Positions 27,226 through 36,858 of a stretch of 42,500 nt of DNA are shown one piece after another. The stretch spans positions 192,501 through 235,000 of the forward strand of contig CAJNDS010002367.1 of the NCBI GenBank assembly GCA_905221605.1, read 5' to 3'. The notes below the pieces were generated by a model that ran no database searches, was not told the DNA's origin, and saw nothing but the letters and a program-made list of their open reading frames with translations. Every line of letters begins with the position of its first letter. The stretch's first letter is position 1. Position numbers and translations under genes: made by a program. The stretch comes from Symbiodinium natans (Eukaryota; Sar; Dinophyceae; Suessiales; Symbiodiniaceae).

Positions 27226-27480
27226 ATGCGATATAAGGGTCTTATACTGGATCCTCCAGAGCTACCGGGCTACCGCTTCTGGGTCCTGAAGAGGGGTGTG
27301 GCGGATTTTGGTGGCCTAGAGGGCTTGTCAGGGTTGAACTGTCGCACGCACATGCTTGAGTGTCCTTGTGAAAGTACGCCCTATCCCAGAGTTCAAGGTG
27401 GAGTGCGAGAGCTACAGCCAAAGCAGGCATGCATCTTCAAAGAGGCGCATGTGCAAGCCGCGCTGGCTGGCAACCATTAA
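27226..27480 (+). CDS. Weak ORF, 84 aa
   Basis: The ATG frame reads MRYKGLILDPPELPGYRFW, then VLKRGVADFGGLEGL, and ends at TAA. It is protein-like, but a minus frame (27242-27430, WDRAYFHKDTQACACD) is equally good, so strand is uncertain. Possibly the next exon of the gene at 26850-27146. Confidence 0.25.
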   Translation: MRYKGLILDPPELPGYRFWVLKRGVADFGGLEGLSGLNCRTHMLECPCESTPYPRVQGGVRELQPKQACIFKEAHVQAALAGNH

Positions 27481-28133
27481 GCGTTGTTAAGTCAGACAGC
27501 CAATCCTTTGCTCCGCATGTCGCGCATGCAACGCGTGCTACTCCGGCCGCACCTCCAAGTTATTCCGTGGTCGCTTGGGCGAGAGCCAAGTTCCGCCCCT
27601 GCAACCGTCCTTGGAGCTTATGGAAGCCGGCCGTGACTGCGGAGGAGGTTGCCACAGAATAAATGTGTCAAATCGTGTGAAGTTCTGTCAAGTGACGGTG
27701 ACGTGGGAGAGTGTTTCCTCAAAAAAAGCACTGAATCATTGCTTGGGAGCCGCTGGCTGCTAGGCCTGAGCTGTTCTTTGTGTAGGCTATTATGGTATAT
27801 AGTGTGATGAGGATGCCCTGTAAGATTCCTGAAAATGGTCGAGTTGAGAGCATTATTATTTGCTGAAGATAGACTACGAACTGCTTAAGAACCACCCGCC
27901 CAAAACATATATATATATATATGAAAGATTAAAGTTCTTCCTCGGGGTAATATAGGGGCTGTTATGTTTTTTTCAATTTGTTGGGTTTTTTCTTAAGCAA
28001 GTAGCAGTCAAGCTTGAGACCAGATGTAGCTGATGACGTGAGCCCAGCCGTGCCCCCAGGCCACTCCAGAGGGGTGAGTCTGGACGTTCGTAGCGGTGCA
28101 GCGCCACATGGACAGGGAGCCAACGTGTCTGAG
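27481..28133. other. No firm gene
   Basis: Short competing frames; a (TA)n tract at 27907-27922. Confidence 0.4.
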
Positions 28134-28192
28134 CCCTAAACCCCTAAGCCCTAAACCCTAAATCCTAAACCCTAAACCCTAAACCCTAAATT
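28134..28192. repeat. Interstitial telomeric block (CCCTAAA)n, about 8 units
   Basis: Slightly imperfect units. Faces (TTTAGGG)n at 28386 across an exon candidate. Confidence 0.95.
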
Positions 28193-28283
28193 GTTCAAGG
28201 AGTTCAAGGCGTCACGACCCTGGCCTAAGCATGTGCTGCTACGAATGCAGACTCGCTTACAGCTTACATGGGCTCCCCCGCAG

Positions 28284-28385
28284 CCTCTGCAGGTTGCAAT
28301 TGCTATTCCAGGAAAACAGGATGCCCAAAAGAACGCAAGAGGATGCAGGTGGCTAATGTTCTCACCCAGGTTGCGCAAGAGAAAG
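28284..28385 (+). CDS. Exon candidate enclosed by inverted telomeric repeats, CNC motif
   Basis: Acceptors CCCCCGCAG (28283) or CTCTGCAG (28292) precede a frame reading AGCNCYSRKTGCPKERKR, then MQVANVLTQVAQEK. It ends exactly where AAAG meets GTTTAGGG. The Cys pattern CNC-x5-C faintly recalls cysteine-rich CXC-type nuclear proteins, but one short motif is not enough to assign a family. Another frame (28191-28391) is also open and slightly longer. The layout is the same as at 1477-1584 and 33890-33970. Confidence 0.4.
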
Positions 28386-28409
28386 GTTTAGGGTTTAGGG
28401 TTTAGGATT
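28386..28409. repeat. Short telomeric block (TTTAGGG)n
   Basis: Three units immediately after the exon candidate. Confidence 0.9.
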
Positions 28410-28891
28410 AGTTTGCAGCTGTTTTGTCTAAATACGCAACGTCGGAAGGGATTCTGGATGCTGGCGCAGACTTTCTGGCTGCTGGAATTCTTAGAGGTGC
28501 AGGTGGAGGAAGAGAAGCAGCCTGTGGGGATTGGCTTCCGGTTCGATTGGAAGAACACAGCAAATAGGATGAACTACCTGAGGCGAGCTGTAGGTCCACA
28601 ACAAGGTGTTCAGCATGAGGAATGCGGGATGTGGAGTCTTGCAGTGCTGTGCTCATCTCATGTTCCTGGCCGGTAGCAGATCAATGTGCATGTGCGTCCG
28701 GTCCCCTACAAGAAAAGAAGGGCACGGCTTTTCGGATGCAACTCCCAGTCATAAAGTCATGAACACAGGTGAGCTAAGTCCGAGGGGCAAAGATGCTTAC
28801 TAGTAGATTTGGAGAATGAGCTGCCCCCCCCCCCCCCCGGTGGTGGTTGGGTTTGAAGAGTTCCAGGGATGAAGGGAATCAGAGAGCCACC
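28410..28891. other. Possible exons, frames unresolved
   Basis: At 28415-28565 one plus frame reads SKYATSEGILDAGADFLAA and another FLEVQVEEEKQPVGIGF. Both cannot be used, and borders are unclear. A poly-C run (about 15) lies at 28823-28838. Confidence 0.3.
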
Positions 28892-29083
28892 ATGAAGTTT
28901 GCTCTGCACTGTGATGTTGCGACGGCCTCAACGTCAAAACCTACATGCTCCTGTAGTCACGAGATCGGCCACCCGGGCGTCAGCACATTGAAGCTTGCCG
29001 GCAGTTGCATGAGAGTGGCGGACCAACATGTCTTGCTCGGAGCTGATGGCAGTTTGTTCGCTGTGCCTGGAAGAGGAGCATAG
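28892..29083 (+). CDS. Small plus-strand protein or first/last exon (63 aa)
   Basis: GCCACCATGAAG gives a favourable start context. The frame reads MKFALHCDVATASTSK, then GHPGVSTLKLAGSCMRV and LLGADGSLFAVPGRGA, ending in TAG. Protein-like with several cysteines. The N-terminus is not a typical signal peptide. The frame is open upstream, so it could be an exon. Family unknown. A minus frame (28934-29149) competes weakly. Confidence 0.4.
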   Translation: MKFALHCDVATASTSKPTCSCSHEIGHPGVSTLKLAGSCMRVADQHVLLGADGSLFAVPGRGA

Positions 29084-29097
29084 GCAGATGTAGGGAA

Positions 29098-29421
29098 GTG
29101 AGAGGCTGCGAGCGCATGCGAGTTCTTCAGTTTGCCAGAAAGCAGCCAATTGAAAGTTGGAGCAAGCGTTCAGAAGCAGACGTCAGGGGAGGGGACGGAA
29201 GCCTCTACAGGAGCATGACGGCACAGCGACATGCTAAGATGATATTGCGTTGTACCAGTGTTGTACCAGAAGAACTCAGAACCGTATTTCTTCTGATTCC
29301 AGACTGTCCCACTTTGAGTGTTGCTACTGGTGGTGAGTTGAGTGGAGAGGTGAATCTAGGTCCTTTGTACACGAACCTAGCAAGACCCCACACACGTGCC
29401 TTCGACAGTTTTGCGGGGTGA
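29098..29421 (+). CDS. Weak plus-strand ORF
   Basis: Open for 107 codons (starting GTG). An inner ATG part reads MTAQRHAKMILRCTSV, then PEELRTVFLLIPDCPTLS, ending RAFDSFAG and TGA. Moderately protein-like and directly downstream of the 28892 frame. The minus strand has a similar-length frame. No family. Confidence 0.25.
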   Translation: MRGCERMRVLQFARKQPIESWSKRSEADVRGGDGSLYRSMTAQRHAKMILRCTSVVPEELRTVFLLIPDCPTLSVATGGELSGEVNLGPLYTNLARPHTRAFDSFAG

Positions 29422-30212
29422 CGAGCAGTTAGGCCCAGAAGATCGCACCTACGCAGTCTCCATTCCAGACACAGTTGATATTCCAGGCATGCGCAGATGG
29501 TGCCGCTAAGCAGCATCTCAAAGCTTCACAGGGTGCCCGTGCATTGCCATGCACCTTTTCTCAGAGGGCGTAGGGTTCAAGTAGAGGTTGCGAAGAAGTT
29601 GGTGAACGATCCTTGAATGGGCATCGCCGGGAGCTCGCCTGCTGCGGCAGCGTGGATGTAAGCTGGCTTCGCTCTGGACAGCAGATTCGCACTAGAGGCC
29701 TCTGCCCTGCACAGACGATTGCAGCCAGTATCCTTAGCGCAAGCAATTCCCCGAAGGCCTACTTCACGGCAGCCCCGCTTGCTTCTAGTTTGCTGCAGAA
29801 GTGCCAACAGGAATGAATATCTATCCCGTGAAGATCCATGAAGTCGATTTTGTTCGGCAACCCAGCCTACCAGCAGACTGCTTGCTACTAAAGGCAGCAT
29901 TCAAGTACTCTCATTGACGACCGTCTCTAGTCTAAAGCGTGTTACTGACTATGGCCTCTTGAAAGGTCAGATCTGAATCTGGACCCGAGCTTTATGTTAA
30001 TTCGCTGGCGCCATAGCACTCACAGGACAGGCTTGCGGTGCCTAGGCATCAGGTAACTTTGAGCTGCTCTTTGAGCTGATACAGAGATTTCAACTTAGTG
30101 CCTGGACCTTTGATGGTGCCGGAGCCGCTTAGCCGCGGTTGAGGGGGGCCTGTTCTCTGAAACTCGTAGTAGTTTCAGTGCCGCAGGGGCAATCCTGCAG
30201 TTCCCCCGTCAT
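29422..30212. other. No firm gene
   Basis: Only competing short frames; none recognised. Confidence 0.4.
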
Positions 30213-30307
30213 CTTACCGTTGGTTAGTAGGGTATACCTGTCAATATGCCCTTTAAGGGATTACATAGGGTACCTCAGTCCCTCAGTCCCTACTAACCAA
30301 CAGTAAG
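30213..30307. repeat. MITE-like element with near-perfect 20-base terminal inverted repeats
   Basis: Left end CTTACCGTTGGTTAGTAGGG, right end CCCTACTAACCAACAGTAAG: 19 of 20 positions pair. The core is 55 bases and contains the palindrome CCCTTTAAGGG. Same family as 22676-22940 and probably 1081-1171. Confidence 0.8.
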
Positions 30308-30662
30308 TTATCACGAGCACAGCCAGTTGCCAAATTTTCTGCCACCTTCGACGAAAATGTCAGACGCCGGCTTGCCAGCACAGTCTTGCTTGACCTCTAG
30401 AATCCCCTCCTCCAAATGTGAAACCTCCCCCCCTAAATGCCCCCCATTATAGTTCTACATACATCTAGTATCTGGGGGGTGCATTTAAAACTAGGGGGTG
30501 GGCGGGGGGGTTTGGTATTGGGGGGAAGGGACTACTACTCTAGAATTCCAAGCTGTTCCACCGTTGCAGTGCGTGGTCACATCCCCAGCACGACTCAACA
30601 CCGTCAACTCCCTCCCTCCCCCCCCCGCCTCCCCCAACTAGACCCGCTCACATTCTAGTCTC
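30308..30662. other. C/G-rich spacer
   Basis: Holds a small hairpin (AAATGCCCCCCA near 30435 pairing with TGGGGGGTGCATTT near 30474) and C runs. No gene. Confidence 0.45.
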
Positions 30663-31031
30663 ATGGTTCGAGGTACTCCGGCTTCTTCATGGATGACACC
30701 GTGGGTGTTTCTAGGAATCCCAACGCCTGGTGCTGAGCAGGTTCAATGCGCATGCGTGAATTCTGCATACTGCCAGGACCGATCCCCCAGTATCGAGCGT
30801 AAAGGACAAGACGACTCCTTACCTACTGTATGCCCTGTAACCTTTGCAGCGATTCTTGAGAAAGCGTCGTTGTACACGTTTCTGTGCGCGACTTCTGAGG
30901 TTGTTGGGGAAGCGTTCTCCTTCAATGAGCTGATGCGAAGAGACTTCTGGGGTCTTCCCATGCATGGGCTGGGATCTCGGCTTGGCAGTCAGGGTGCCAA
31001 AGCATGCACGCTAGTGCATAAGCTGCCTTAG
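30663..31031 (+). CDS. Candidate unknown protein (122 aa)
   Basis: ATG at 30663 opens 122 codons. The second half is the most convincing part: FAAILEKASLYTFLCATS, then EVVGEAFSFNELMRRDF, ending ACTLVHKLP and TAG. The first part (Pro/Ser-rich) could be intronic read-through. No family recognised. The antisense frame (30743-30961) is shorter. Confidence 0.35.
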   Translation: MVRGTPASSWMTPWVFLGIPTPGAEQVQCACVNSAYCQDRSPSIERKGQDDSLPTVCPVTFAAILEKASLYTFLCATSEVVGEAFSFNELMRRDFWGLPMHGLGSRLGSQGAKACTLVHKLP

Positions 31032-32407
31032 CAGAGACCTTCCGGGTACGATGATGCGTGCTTCAGGCCCGTTCGGGCCCTGTGTGGTGTCGCTGGTGTT
31101 GCTGCTGCTACGTCAGAAGTGGTGTGCAATGCCTGGGCGTGCAGCTTTGGACTCACTATGCACTATACTTTTTCCACATCATGCCACCTCGCACTGCAAC
31201 CAGTCGCAGAAATAGTCTTGTCAGGTATTCTGGGTAAGAACCATAACCGAAACATGAACCACCACGCTGTCGTCTCCAGTGCTCCCCAGGTCGGGCTGGA
31301 CAAACAAGTCCTTTCGGCCACTCACGACGCTCACGTTCCGCAAGATGCCCGGAGATTTGCCCCTTGATGCTTTGGATCCTAGGCCCCCCCTTGGCTCCCC
31401 TAAGCTGCCATAAAGCTCCCCTAAGCTGTAAGCTGCCCCAAACTCCCTTGGCAAGGCTGGTTCAGATTTTTGCGTGAGTCCGGGCTTTGTGGGCTTTTCT
31501 TGAAGGGCTCTGTGCGCACAAGTTTGGCTGGGAGGGTTCTGGGTCCTTGAGTCCACCAAGCTGCATGTTCTCCTGCACGCACATCTTGGCTTACAAGCAT
31601 GTCAGGTTGGAACTATCTTCTGCATGGCCTTGAGTCGTCGGGTTTCCACGCAGGGGGCTCAAGTCGAGAGCAAAACCAGCACACTCGGGGCGGAGTTTGC
31701 TTCTGACCAACGCCACGATTCAGGTGACGAACGTGCTGTTGCACAGCTTGACCGCGCTGCTTGTAGGACACACCGTTCATGGCATGCTTGTTCCAGAGAA
31801 ATAATTGGCATAATCTTGTCCCCCTTCGTCTCCGTGGGTCGGTGTAGGTGGGTCTGCCTGGGTTTTCGAAGGCTTGCCTCCTAGTTTAGGACGAGGACGT
31901 CCTAAGCTGACCATGACCCTTCTTGCAGGCCACGGCAGCAAGCACATGGCGTGCGGAATGAGAGGGTGTGAGCTTCGACTGTGTGGGGTCTTCGGCTGGT
32001 ATAGTGATGTTTACAGACACAGCTGCAACGAGGACTTACAGGACGTAGGCGTTTTCAGCTCTGTCTGTCTGTCATGGATGGATAGGGGCATCTATGTAGC
32101 ATGGCTTCCTGCTTTGCTCAACCGAAGGGCTCCTTGAGTGTGTGCGAAATTTGAAGCCAGGACGCACAGCTCGATTCTCAGCATCTATGTGGATGCATGC
32201 TGACACTGGCAAGCACTTTCATCCTCAGGAGTCACGCACAGGTTCGTGGGGCATGTTCAACCAGCCTTATGCTCAACTCTTTCAATGGGTTTTGTTTTGT
32301 GCAAAGGGTAGAAATCCAACTGAGGCCACCGTGGCCCTGGGCTTTCCTGGCTCCTGGGCCGTCAGGCTCTCAACCATCCGAGGAACGTGCTGCAGGGGTC
32401 GGGAATG
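31032..32407. other. Weak ORFs only
   Basis: Plus frames at 31119-31367, 31624-31884 (MALSRRVSTQGAQVE start), 31874-32137 and 32142-32423 are open but unrecognised and compete with minus frames. Near 31390-31430 CTCCCCTAAGCTG is repeated twice. Confidence 0.3.
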
Positions 32408-32415
32408 TGCGGAAA

Positions 32416-32480
32416 TCATATGAAGTAGGGTTTATATTACTGTTCTTGGTGAGTGTAAATATAAACCCTACTTCATATGA
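32416..32480. repeat. Perfect 23-base-arm hairpin
   Basis: Arm 32416-32438 starts TCATATGAAGTAGGG. Arm 32458-32480 ends CCCTACTTCATATGA and is its exact complement. The loop is 19 bases. Probably a recent small fold-back element. Confidence 0.9.
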
Positions 32481-33050
32481 CCTCCGGTGGCCCGGAGTGA
32501 GCCTTGTGCAACATGTCTATCACATCATCCGCATCTGCATCTTGTGGGACACTGATCCGCGCAACAGACACGAAATGTTTAACGACGCGTAGCCCTAGTC
32601 GAAGCTCAGTGTCAAGACTCTCTAAGGGTAGTTACATGGTCTCTTTATATGCTCCCCCAAAATCCAATGAAGACCACGGGGCTGTAGAATGCTTAGGTCA
32701 GGCTCAGGTGCAATCAGCCTACACATGAAACCAATGCTGCGGTACTATGCTAACAACGAGAGAAAACGGCCAGTGCCCAGGCAAGAGGCGTGTGCAAGCA
32801 CAGTGACCTCACACCGCATGACATGCTCGCAAAGTGAACGGATTGAAAGGACACTCGCTCTTCTTGCGTAGGAGTCGGCAGGCGGCGGTAGGTCGTCTCT
32901 ATTCGCGCCGACCACAAGACGTCGGATGCGTGAGACTGCCTGCCACCCCACCGATTTGATTTGGGCGGAGTGGGAGGGTTCGAAATTTCTGGGCTACACA
33001 CACAAAGAACCTGCATGACTCTGCGCACGCACGCACACAATGCTCGCAAC
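32481..33050. other. Weak frames, one solo element end
   Basis: At 32622-32645 CTAAGGGTAGTTACATGG matches the end of the inverted repeat at 10654-10813. Minus frames between 32750 and 32980 look partly coding (RIETTYRRLPTPTQEER) but are not asserted. Confidence 0.3.
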
Positions 33051-33245
33051 ATGTCATTTCGTGCACTTCGTGCACTACACAACATCCTGGCGCCCACCTC
33101 CCGAAGCACAGAGCCACATCCTACCGCAACTCCAACTCAGGCCCTTTCTGGCAGCAAACCCAGCAAATCACAATCGGCAAAAAAACCTCGGTCGAATCAG
33201 CGAAGAGCCGCTTGTCACGGTGAACTTAAGGTGAAGAAAGAGTGA
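33051..33245 (+). CDS. Small basic protein or first exon (64 aa)
   Basis: ATG at 33051 opens MSFRALRALHNILAPTS, then a Thr/Pro-rich middle and a strongly basic C-terminus (KSQSAKKPRSNQRR ... ELKVKKE), ending in TGA. The N-terminal helix with Arg and hydrophobics could be a targeting sequence, and the basic tail could be nuclear or nucleic-acid binding. No family. Two other plus frames and a minus frame cover the same bases, so it remains a candidate. Confidence 0.35.
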   Translation: MSFRALRALHNILAPTSRSTEPHPTATPTQALSGSKPSKSQSAKKPRSNQRRAACHGELKVKKE

Positions 33246-33419
33246 GGAAGTTCTCCAGTGATCCTTCGTGGTCCCGGATCCTTTGGGTCCACGTGCATCA
33301 TTCCACCAAAGAAGTGCTATAAACGGTCTGAGCTTACCAAGGCTGTCGCGTCTGCGTTTTTTGGGATCCACCCCGTGCACACGGAGAATGCCCGGTGCTA
33401 ATGAGGACAGGCAGTAGTC

Positions 33420-33595
33420 TACCACAGAGAGACAGAGAGAGAGAGCGAGAGAGAGAGAGGGAGGGAGGGAGGGAGAGGGGGAGGGGGAGAGGGAGAGGGA
33501 GAGGGAGAGGGAGAGGGAGAGGGAGAGGAGAGGAGAGGAGAGGGAGAGGGAGAGGGAGAGGGAGAGGGAGAGGGAGAGAGAGGAGAGAGAATAGT
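33420..33595. repeat. GA-rich microsatellite, (GA)n then (GAGGGA)n
   Basis: A purine-only strand of about 170 bases. RGRGRGRE and SLSLSLSL peptides read from it are artefacts. Confidence 0.97.
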
Positions 33596-33819
33596 CTACG
33601 TCACGCGCCTTGACCTTGACCGGTAGCGCGGTATGCAAAGCACAAGCCCAAACTGCATCTTTCCATGCACCGGCAATGCGGAGCTCCTGCTTCTGATGCG
33701 CCTAGGACTTTCAGGCTTGGACAGACGGTCACCCCGTGAAACAGCCATAGAAACACTGAGACACTGAGGACAAGCATATCCGGGGTCCAAGAGGTCCACA
33801 ATTAGGGCAGTGATGCTCC
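33596..33819. other. No gene seen
   Basis: Short minus frames without family signal. Confidence 0.4.
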
Positions 33820-33868
33820 CCTAAACCTTAAACCCGAAACCCTAAACCCCCTAAACCCTAAACCCTCC
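33820..33868. repeat. Interstitial telomeric block (CCCTAAA)n, imperfect
   Basis: Units include CCTTAAA, CCCGAAA and CCCCCTAAA. Faces (TTTAGGG)n at 33971. Confidence 0.9.
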
Positions 33869-33889
33869 AAAATTTGTTGCTTTCCACAG

Positions 33890-33970
33890 CCACGGTCCAG
33901 TGTGAGGTCCTTTACCTGGTGTGTCGCGCAGTCAGCTGCCCAGTGTCAGAGAGTTCGGGTACTTGTAAAT
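33890..33970 (+). CDS. Exon candidate enclosed by inverted telomeric repeats
   Basis: The acceptor TTGCTTTCCACAG is strong. The 81-base frame reads TVQCEVLYLVCRAVSCP, then SESSGTCK. It ends exactly where AAAT meets GTTTAGGG, so the donor GT is the first base pair of the telomeric array. Cys-rich. Too short for a family call. This is the cleanest example of the acceptor-CCCTAAA, donor-TTTAGGG layout. Confidence 0.45.
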
Positions 33971-34052
33971 GTTTAGGGTTTAGGGTTTAGGGTTTAGGGT
34001 TTAGGGTTTAGGGTTTAGGGTTTAGGGTTTAGGGTTTAGGGTTTAGGGTTTA
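33971..34052. repeat. Interstitial telomeric block (TTTAGGG)n, 11 units
   Basis: Perfect units, longest TTTAGGG run of the window. Confidence 0.97.
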
Positions 34053-34926
34053 CTTTTGGTCGATATGTTTGTTCTTTCAACAGTGTGCCCCCGAGCTCGT
34101 AAGATGATTTCCTTAGTTCAACATTCAGACTGAGCGTGTTGCCACGAGAGCGACGAGCTCGACCAGGCGCGCTGAGACAAGCCTGTGCAAAAAGCGGAAG
34201 CGTTTGGACAGAATGGCCATTGTAATGTAGGGCCCAGACCTACCAGCGGCTCTCCGTGCATCAGCTCTAATCAATCCGAGATTCTGAAATCACCACACAC
34301 AGATGTTTGAAGAAACAAAGGTGTATTCTGCCTTGTTTCCACGCGGCACGGATGGTTTAGGGATGTTTAGGGCTTGTTTGCAGGAAGCCACGGTTCCAAG
34401 GCTTGCTGTCCAGCGCTTTACTAAAGTTACTAAAGACGGGGTGGAAGCGCATGACATCTGGGGCTTTGGGATGTCAAGTGGATGGACGGGTCCGAGGACA
34501 TCCTTGCGTGTCTTCTGGGGCTCATGGCCTTGAGCTCAGCTTGTTGTTCAGAACGAGTTGGAGGTCTGAGGTTATCTTGAGGTAGGGTTTCTCAGAGAAT
34601 GCCATCCCATGAGTTCAGCTTGAGGTGCAACGCATGTAACGGTTGTTCCTCTACGGATGTGGCTCCCTGATTTGAAACAGGCCATCAATGCCTACGGCAT
34701 GTTCTTCAGCCCACCGGCAAGCTTGAGGCGTTCAAGAGACAAGTCCGCTAACGACCACCAGTCATGTACATGCGAGTGTGGTGACGCTGCGCTGGTGCTT
34801 TGCCATGTTGCATCATGTTGCCTCTGCGCCCCACCCCCTATAAACCGCAAGTGAACCAGCCCGCAGCGCCGGTGCCTCAAGTTTTAAGCAGTCAATCAAC
34901 TTCACTACCCCGGGCTTTCGCCAGGC
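34053..34926. other. Weak ORFs upstream of the fourth PDZ-like gene
   Basis: ATG frames at 34303 (MFEETKVYSALFPRGT) and 34657 (MWLPDLKQAINAYGMFF) are partly protein-like. They may be exons of an unknown gene; neither aligns with the PDZ-like family. Confidence 0.3.
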
Positions 34927-35568
34927 ATGACCTTTGCCTGCTGCAGGGCGTCTTCAGACAGACCAACTGGAATCTACGATTCTCCCAAGTTGGAGGAGTA
35001 CAGAGAGCACCGCGCGGAGGGCGTCGTGCATGCTGGTGACGGGCAAGGCTTTATGAGCAGACAACATAGCGTTGGCAGTACCAGCAGCTGTGGCCCTGGC
35101 ATCCAACTAGCCTTCACTGGGCCAACGGGAGGAGTTGTGAAAGTAAGATTGGCATCGAAGCCCTTGTGCATGCGCTTCGCCCACAGCAGCCCCCTAATGG
35201 TGACGCAAGTCAGCGAGGATCTCCATGAGCTTTCAGCAGTGAAGCCAGGAAGCATCCTGACACACGTGAATGGGGTGGCTGTAAGCGAGCAGTGGCGACA
35301 AGCGGCGGCACAACTACGAGAAGCCCTTCGAGATCTGCCGGACAGAGGCAAAGGTAGAGTGGCACAAGATGTGGCACAAGAAGCCCTCCTGCCAGGCGGA
35401 GCAGAAGGCCTTGCACAGGACGGCAATGTTCCCGCGGACAAGCCGTCAAAGAGGGCAGCGCGGCAGTCGCTGGCAAAATGCATTGTTAGTGGACTGCCAA
35501 AGTGCGCAGAATTCGACGCGGCTCTGACATACTATCAAGCTCACCTTGCAAATGCAAAGCTGGGCTGA
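34927..35568 (+). CDS. PDZ-like domain protein, diverged copy D (213 aa)
   Basis: ATG at 34927 and TGA at 35568 enclose 213 codons. The start MTFACCRASSDRP lines up with the CCEA region of copy C. The PDZ-like core is recognisable: IQLAFTGPTGGVVKVRL, then KPLCMRFAHSSPLMVTQV and GSILTHVNGVAVSEQW with the helix AAAQLREALRDLP. The linker is richer in Ala and Gly. The C-terminus FDAALTYYQAHLANAKLG corresponds to HSIMQYQSSLVQTMRAA in copies A-C. So this is a fourth family member 25 kb away, clearly older than the tandem set. There is no conserved hairpin after its stop and no similar leader. The long antisense frame is a shadow. Confidence 0.75.
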   Translation: MTFACCRASSDRPTGIYDSPKLEEYREHRAEGVVHAGDGQGFMSRQHSVGSTSSCGPGIQLAFTGPTGGVVKVRLASKPLCMRFAHSSPLMVTQVSEDLHELSAVKPGSILTHVNGVAVSEQWRQAAAQLREALRDLPDRGKGRVAQDVAQEALLPGGAEGLAQDGNVPADKPSKRAARQSLAKCIVSGLPKCAEFDAALTYYQAHLANAKLG

Positions 35569-36086
35569 GATAGCCTCCACAGGTGTCTGACTTGCATGCT
35601 GCCTGCACCACCAGGCAAAGTGCAGTTTGAGTTGCGGACAGCACTTGAGTAGTGTCGGGTGGCTCAGGCCACAGATCAACTTGACTGCCCACCTGACCTT
35701 AAAGGTGTTTCGCAGTGGGAAGTATCCGATGAATATTATCCCATGGAGCCAGACAGCCCTTTTCTGGAGTCACCTTGCGTATGTGGGACCAAAGAGGGAG
35801 GGCTAGTGCCGGCTGTGCATGCGCAAGTCTTGAAGTATCATGCAGGCTCATTGCCCTATGGCCTATCGGAGCAGAGGTGTTCCTGCCTTCCTTGGAAGGC
35901 CTCTTTGGACCAGCCTCCGCGTACGGCCTTTCGATACACACTGCTTTACGCCATCTCTGGGTGAAGGTGGGCTTGTGCTGCTCGGAATTGGGACCCCTGC
36001 TAACATGTCGGGCAGGAGTTTGCTGCATGGCCTGCCTTACTTCAAAGGTTAACCATTCATTGATGACAGCGCACGCAGCCTCAACG
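35569..36086. other. Downstream of copy D; one weak plus frame
   Basis: A plus frame near 35665-35830 (DEYYPMEPDSPFLESP) looks coding but has no start or clear borders. Long frames on both strands across 35700-36380 overlap each other and are mostly shadows. Confidence 0.3.
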
Positions 36087-36413
36087 TCAGCTTGTATACG
36101 ATGGAATAATTGGTCCGCGTGTTCTCCCCTCTTCGACTTGCTCCAGAGCAAAGTCCTGGGGTACTGTAGCCAACATGCCGCGCTGGTACACCCACCTTTC
36201 GGAAGCTTCCCGAGGAAAAAGGTCCCAGAAGCCCCCAAACTCGTAACTTTGCGCCAGGCGCAGCCCAGAATCCGGCTTGGATGGCCGTGCCGGTGATCCT
36301 GATTGTTGCGGGGAAGCCAAGGGGTTGTGGGACCTCCCGGCATAGGCTGCCGGGAATCCGATGGCGCGTGAGGGTCCACCAACCCTGCCTTTTTTGCAAA
36401 AGGCCGTAAACGG
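36087..36413 (-). CDS. Terminal exon of a minus-strand gene
   Basis: The minus frame (open from 36413) gives strongly protein-like sequence in its second half: SGLRLAQSYEFGGFWDLF, then ASERWVYQRGMLATVPQDF, GRTRGPIIPSYTS and TGA. The first half is Pro/Ser-rich. A second minus frame (36382-35699) is open over the same place and reads plausible Pro-rich sequence at 36370-36290, so the true exon start or a frame break lies there. The plus-strand frame 35775-36296 is a shadow. Unknown family, with aromatic-rich segments suggesting a folded domain. Confidence 0.45.
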   Translation of the reverse strand, partial: PFTAFCKKGRVGGPSRAIGFPAAYAGRSHNPLASPQQSGSPARPSKPDSGLRLAQSYEFGGFWDLFPREASERWVYQRGMLATVPQDFALEQVEEGRTRGPIIPSYTS

Positions 36414-36421
36414 CTACTGGC

Positions 36422-36610
36422 TCATGTTGAAATTCCTCCTCTCTTCTCAGATGCATCAAGCTGTCGGATCCTCAGGCCAGTGGCTTGTGCAAGGAGCTCC
36501 TCAAGCAAAGTCTGACTTTCAGTAGCTGCGGCTGCATCCAGCATTCCTGGCTGACCTGGCGGCTGCGGACGACAGAAGTAATCGTAAGCTACACTATCCA
36601 CACTCGTATT
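36422..36610 (-). CDS. Exon candidate of the minus-strand gene
   Basis: The minus frame reads YDYFCRPQPPGQPGMLDA, then SQTLLEELLAQATGLRI and RQLDASEK. A proline-rich start turns into an amphipathic helix. It probably precedes the exon ending at 36087, but only about 30 bases separate them, so either the border is inside this frame or the copy has a frameshift. Confidence 0.4.
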   Translation of the reverse strand, partial: NTSVDSVAYDYFCRPQPPGQPGMLDAAAATESQTLLEELLAQATGLRIRQLDASEKRGGIST

Positions 36611-36858
36611 TCACAGCTGAGACCTTCAACCCTAAAACCCTGAACCCTGAATCTGGGCAGGAGTCTGGGTTCACGTTGTTTGCCATTCCATTTCTGATGG
36701 AGCTGCTGGACTTCCTGACCACACAGGCACCTGCATGCTTCAGAGCCAAGTGTGCATGCTGCGTTGGAACAACTCACCCTAAACCTTTGGTAAGCAAGTG
36801 TCGAATTGGTCGGAGCCTGATACTGCACCCCGATGTGGCAGCAGGCCCTGGCACATCA

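Noticed and set aside
33395-33638. RGRGRG-rich and SLSLSL-rich proteins
   Set aside because: Pure translation of the GA-rich microsatellite.
33971-34052. True chromosome end or telomere
   Set aside because: Non-repetitive sequence continues on both sides, and many other blocks occur in both orientations.
35775-36296. 173-codon plus-strand frame with ATG
   Set aside because: Overlaps a better minus-strand exon; Cys/Leu-rich composition typical of an antisense shadow.
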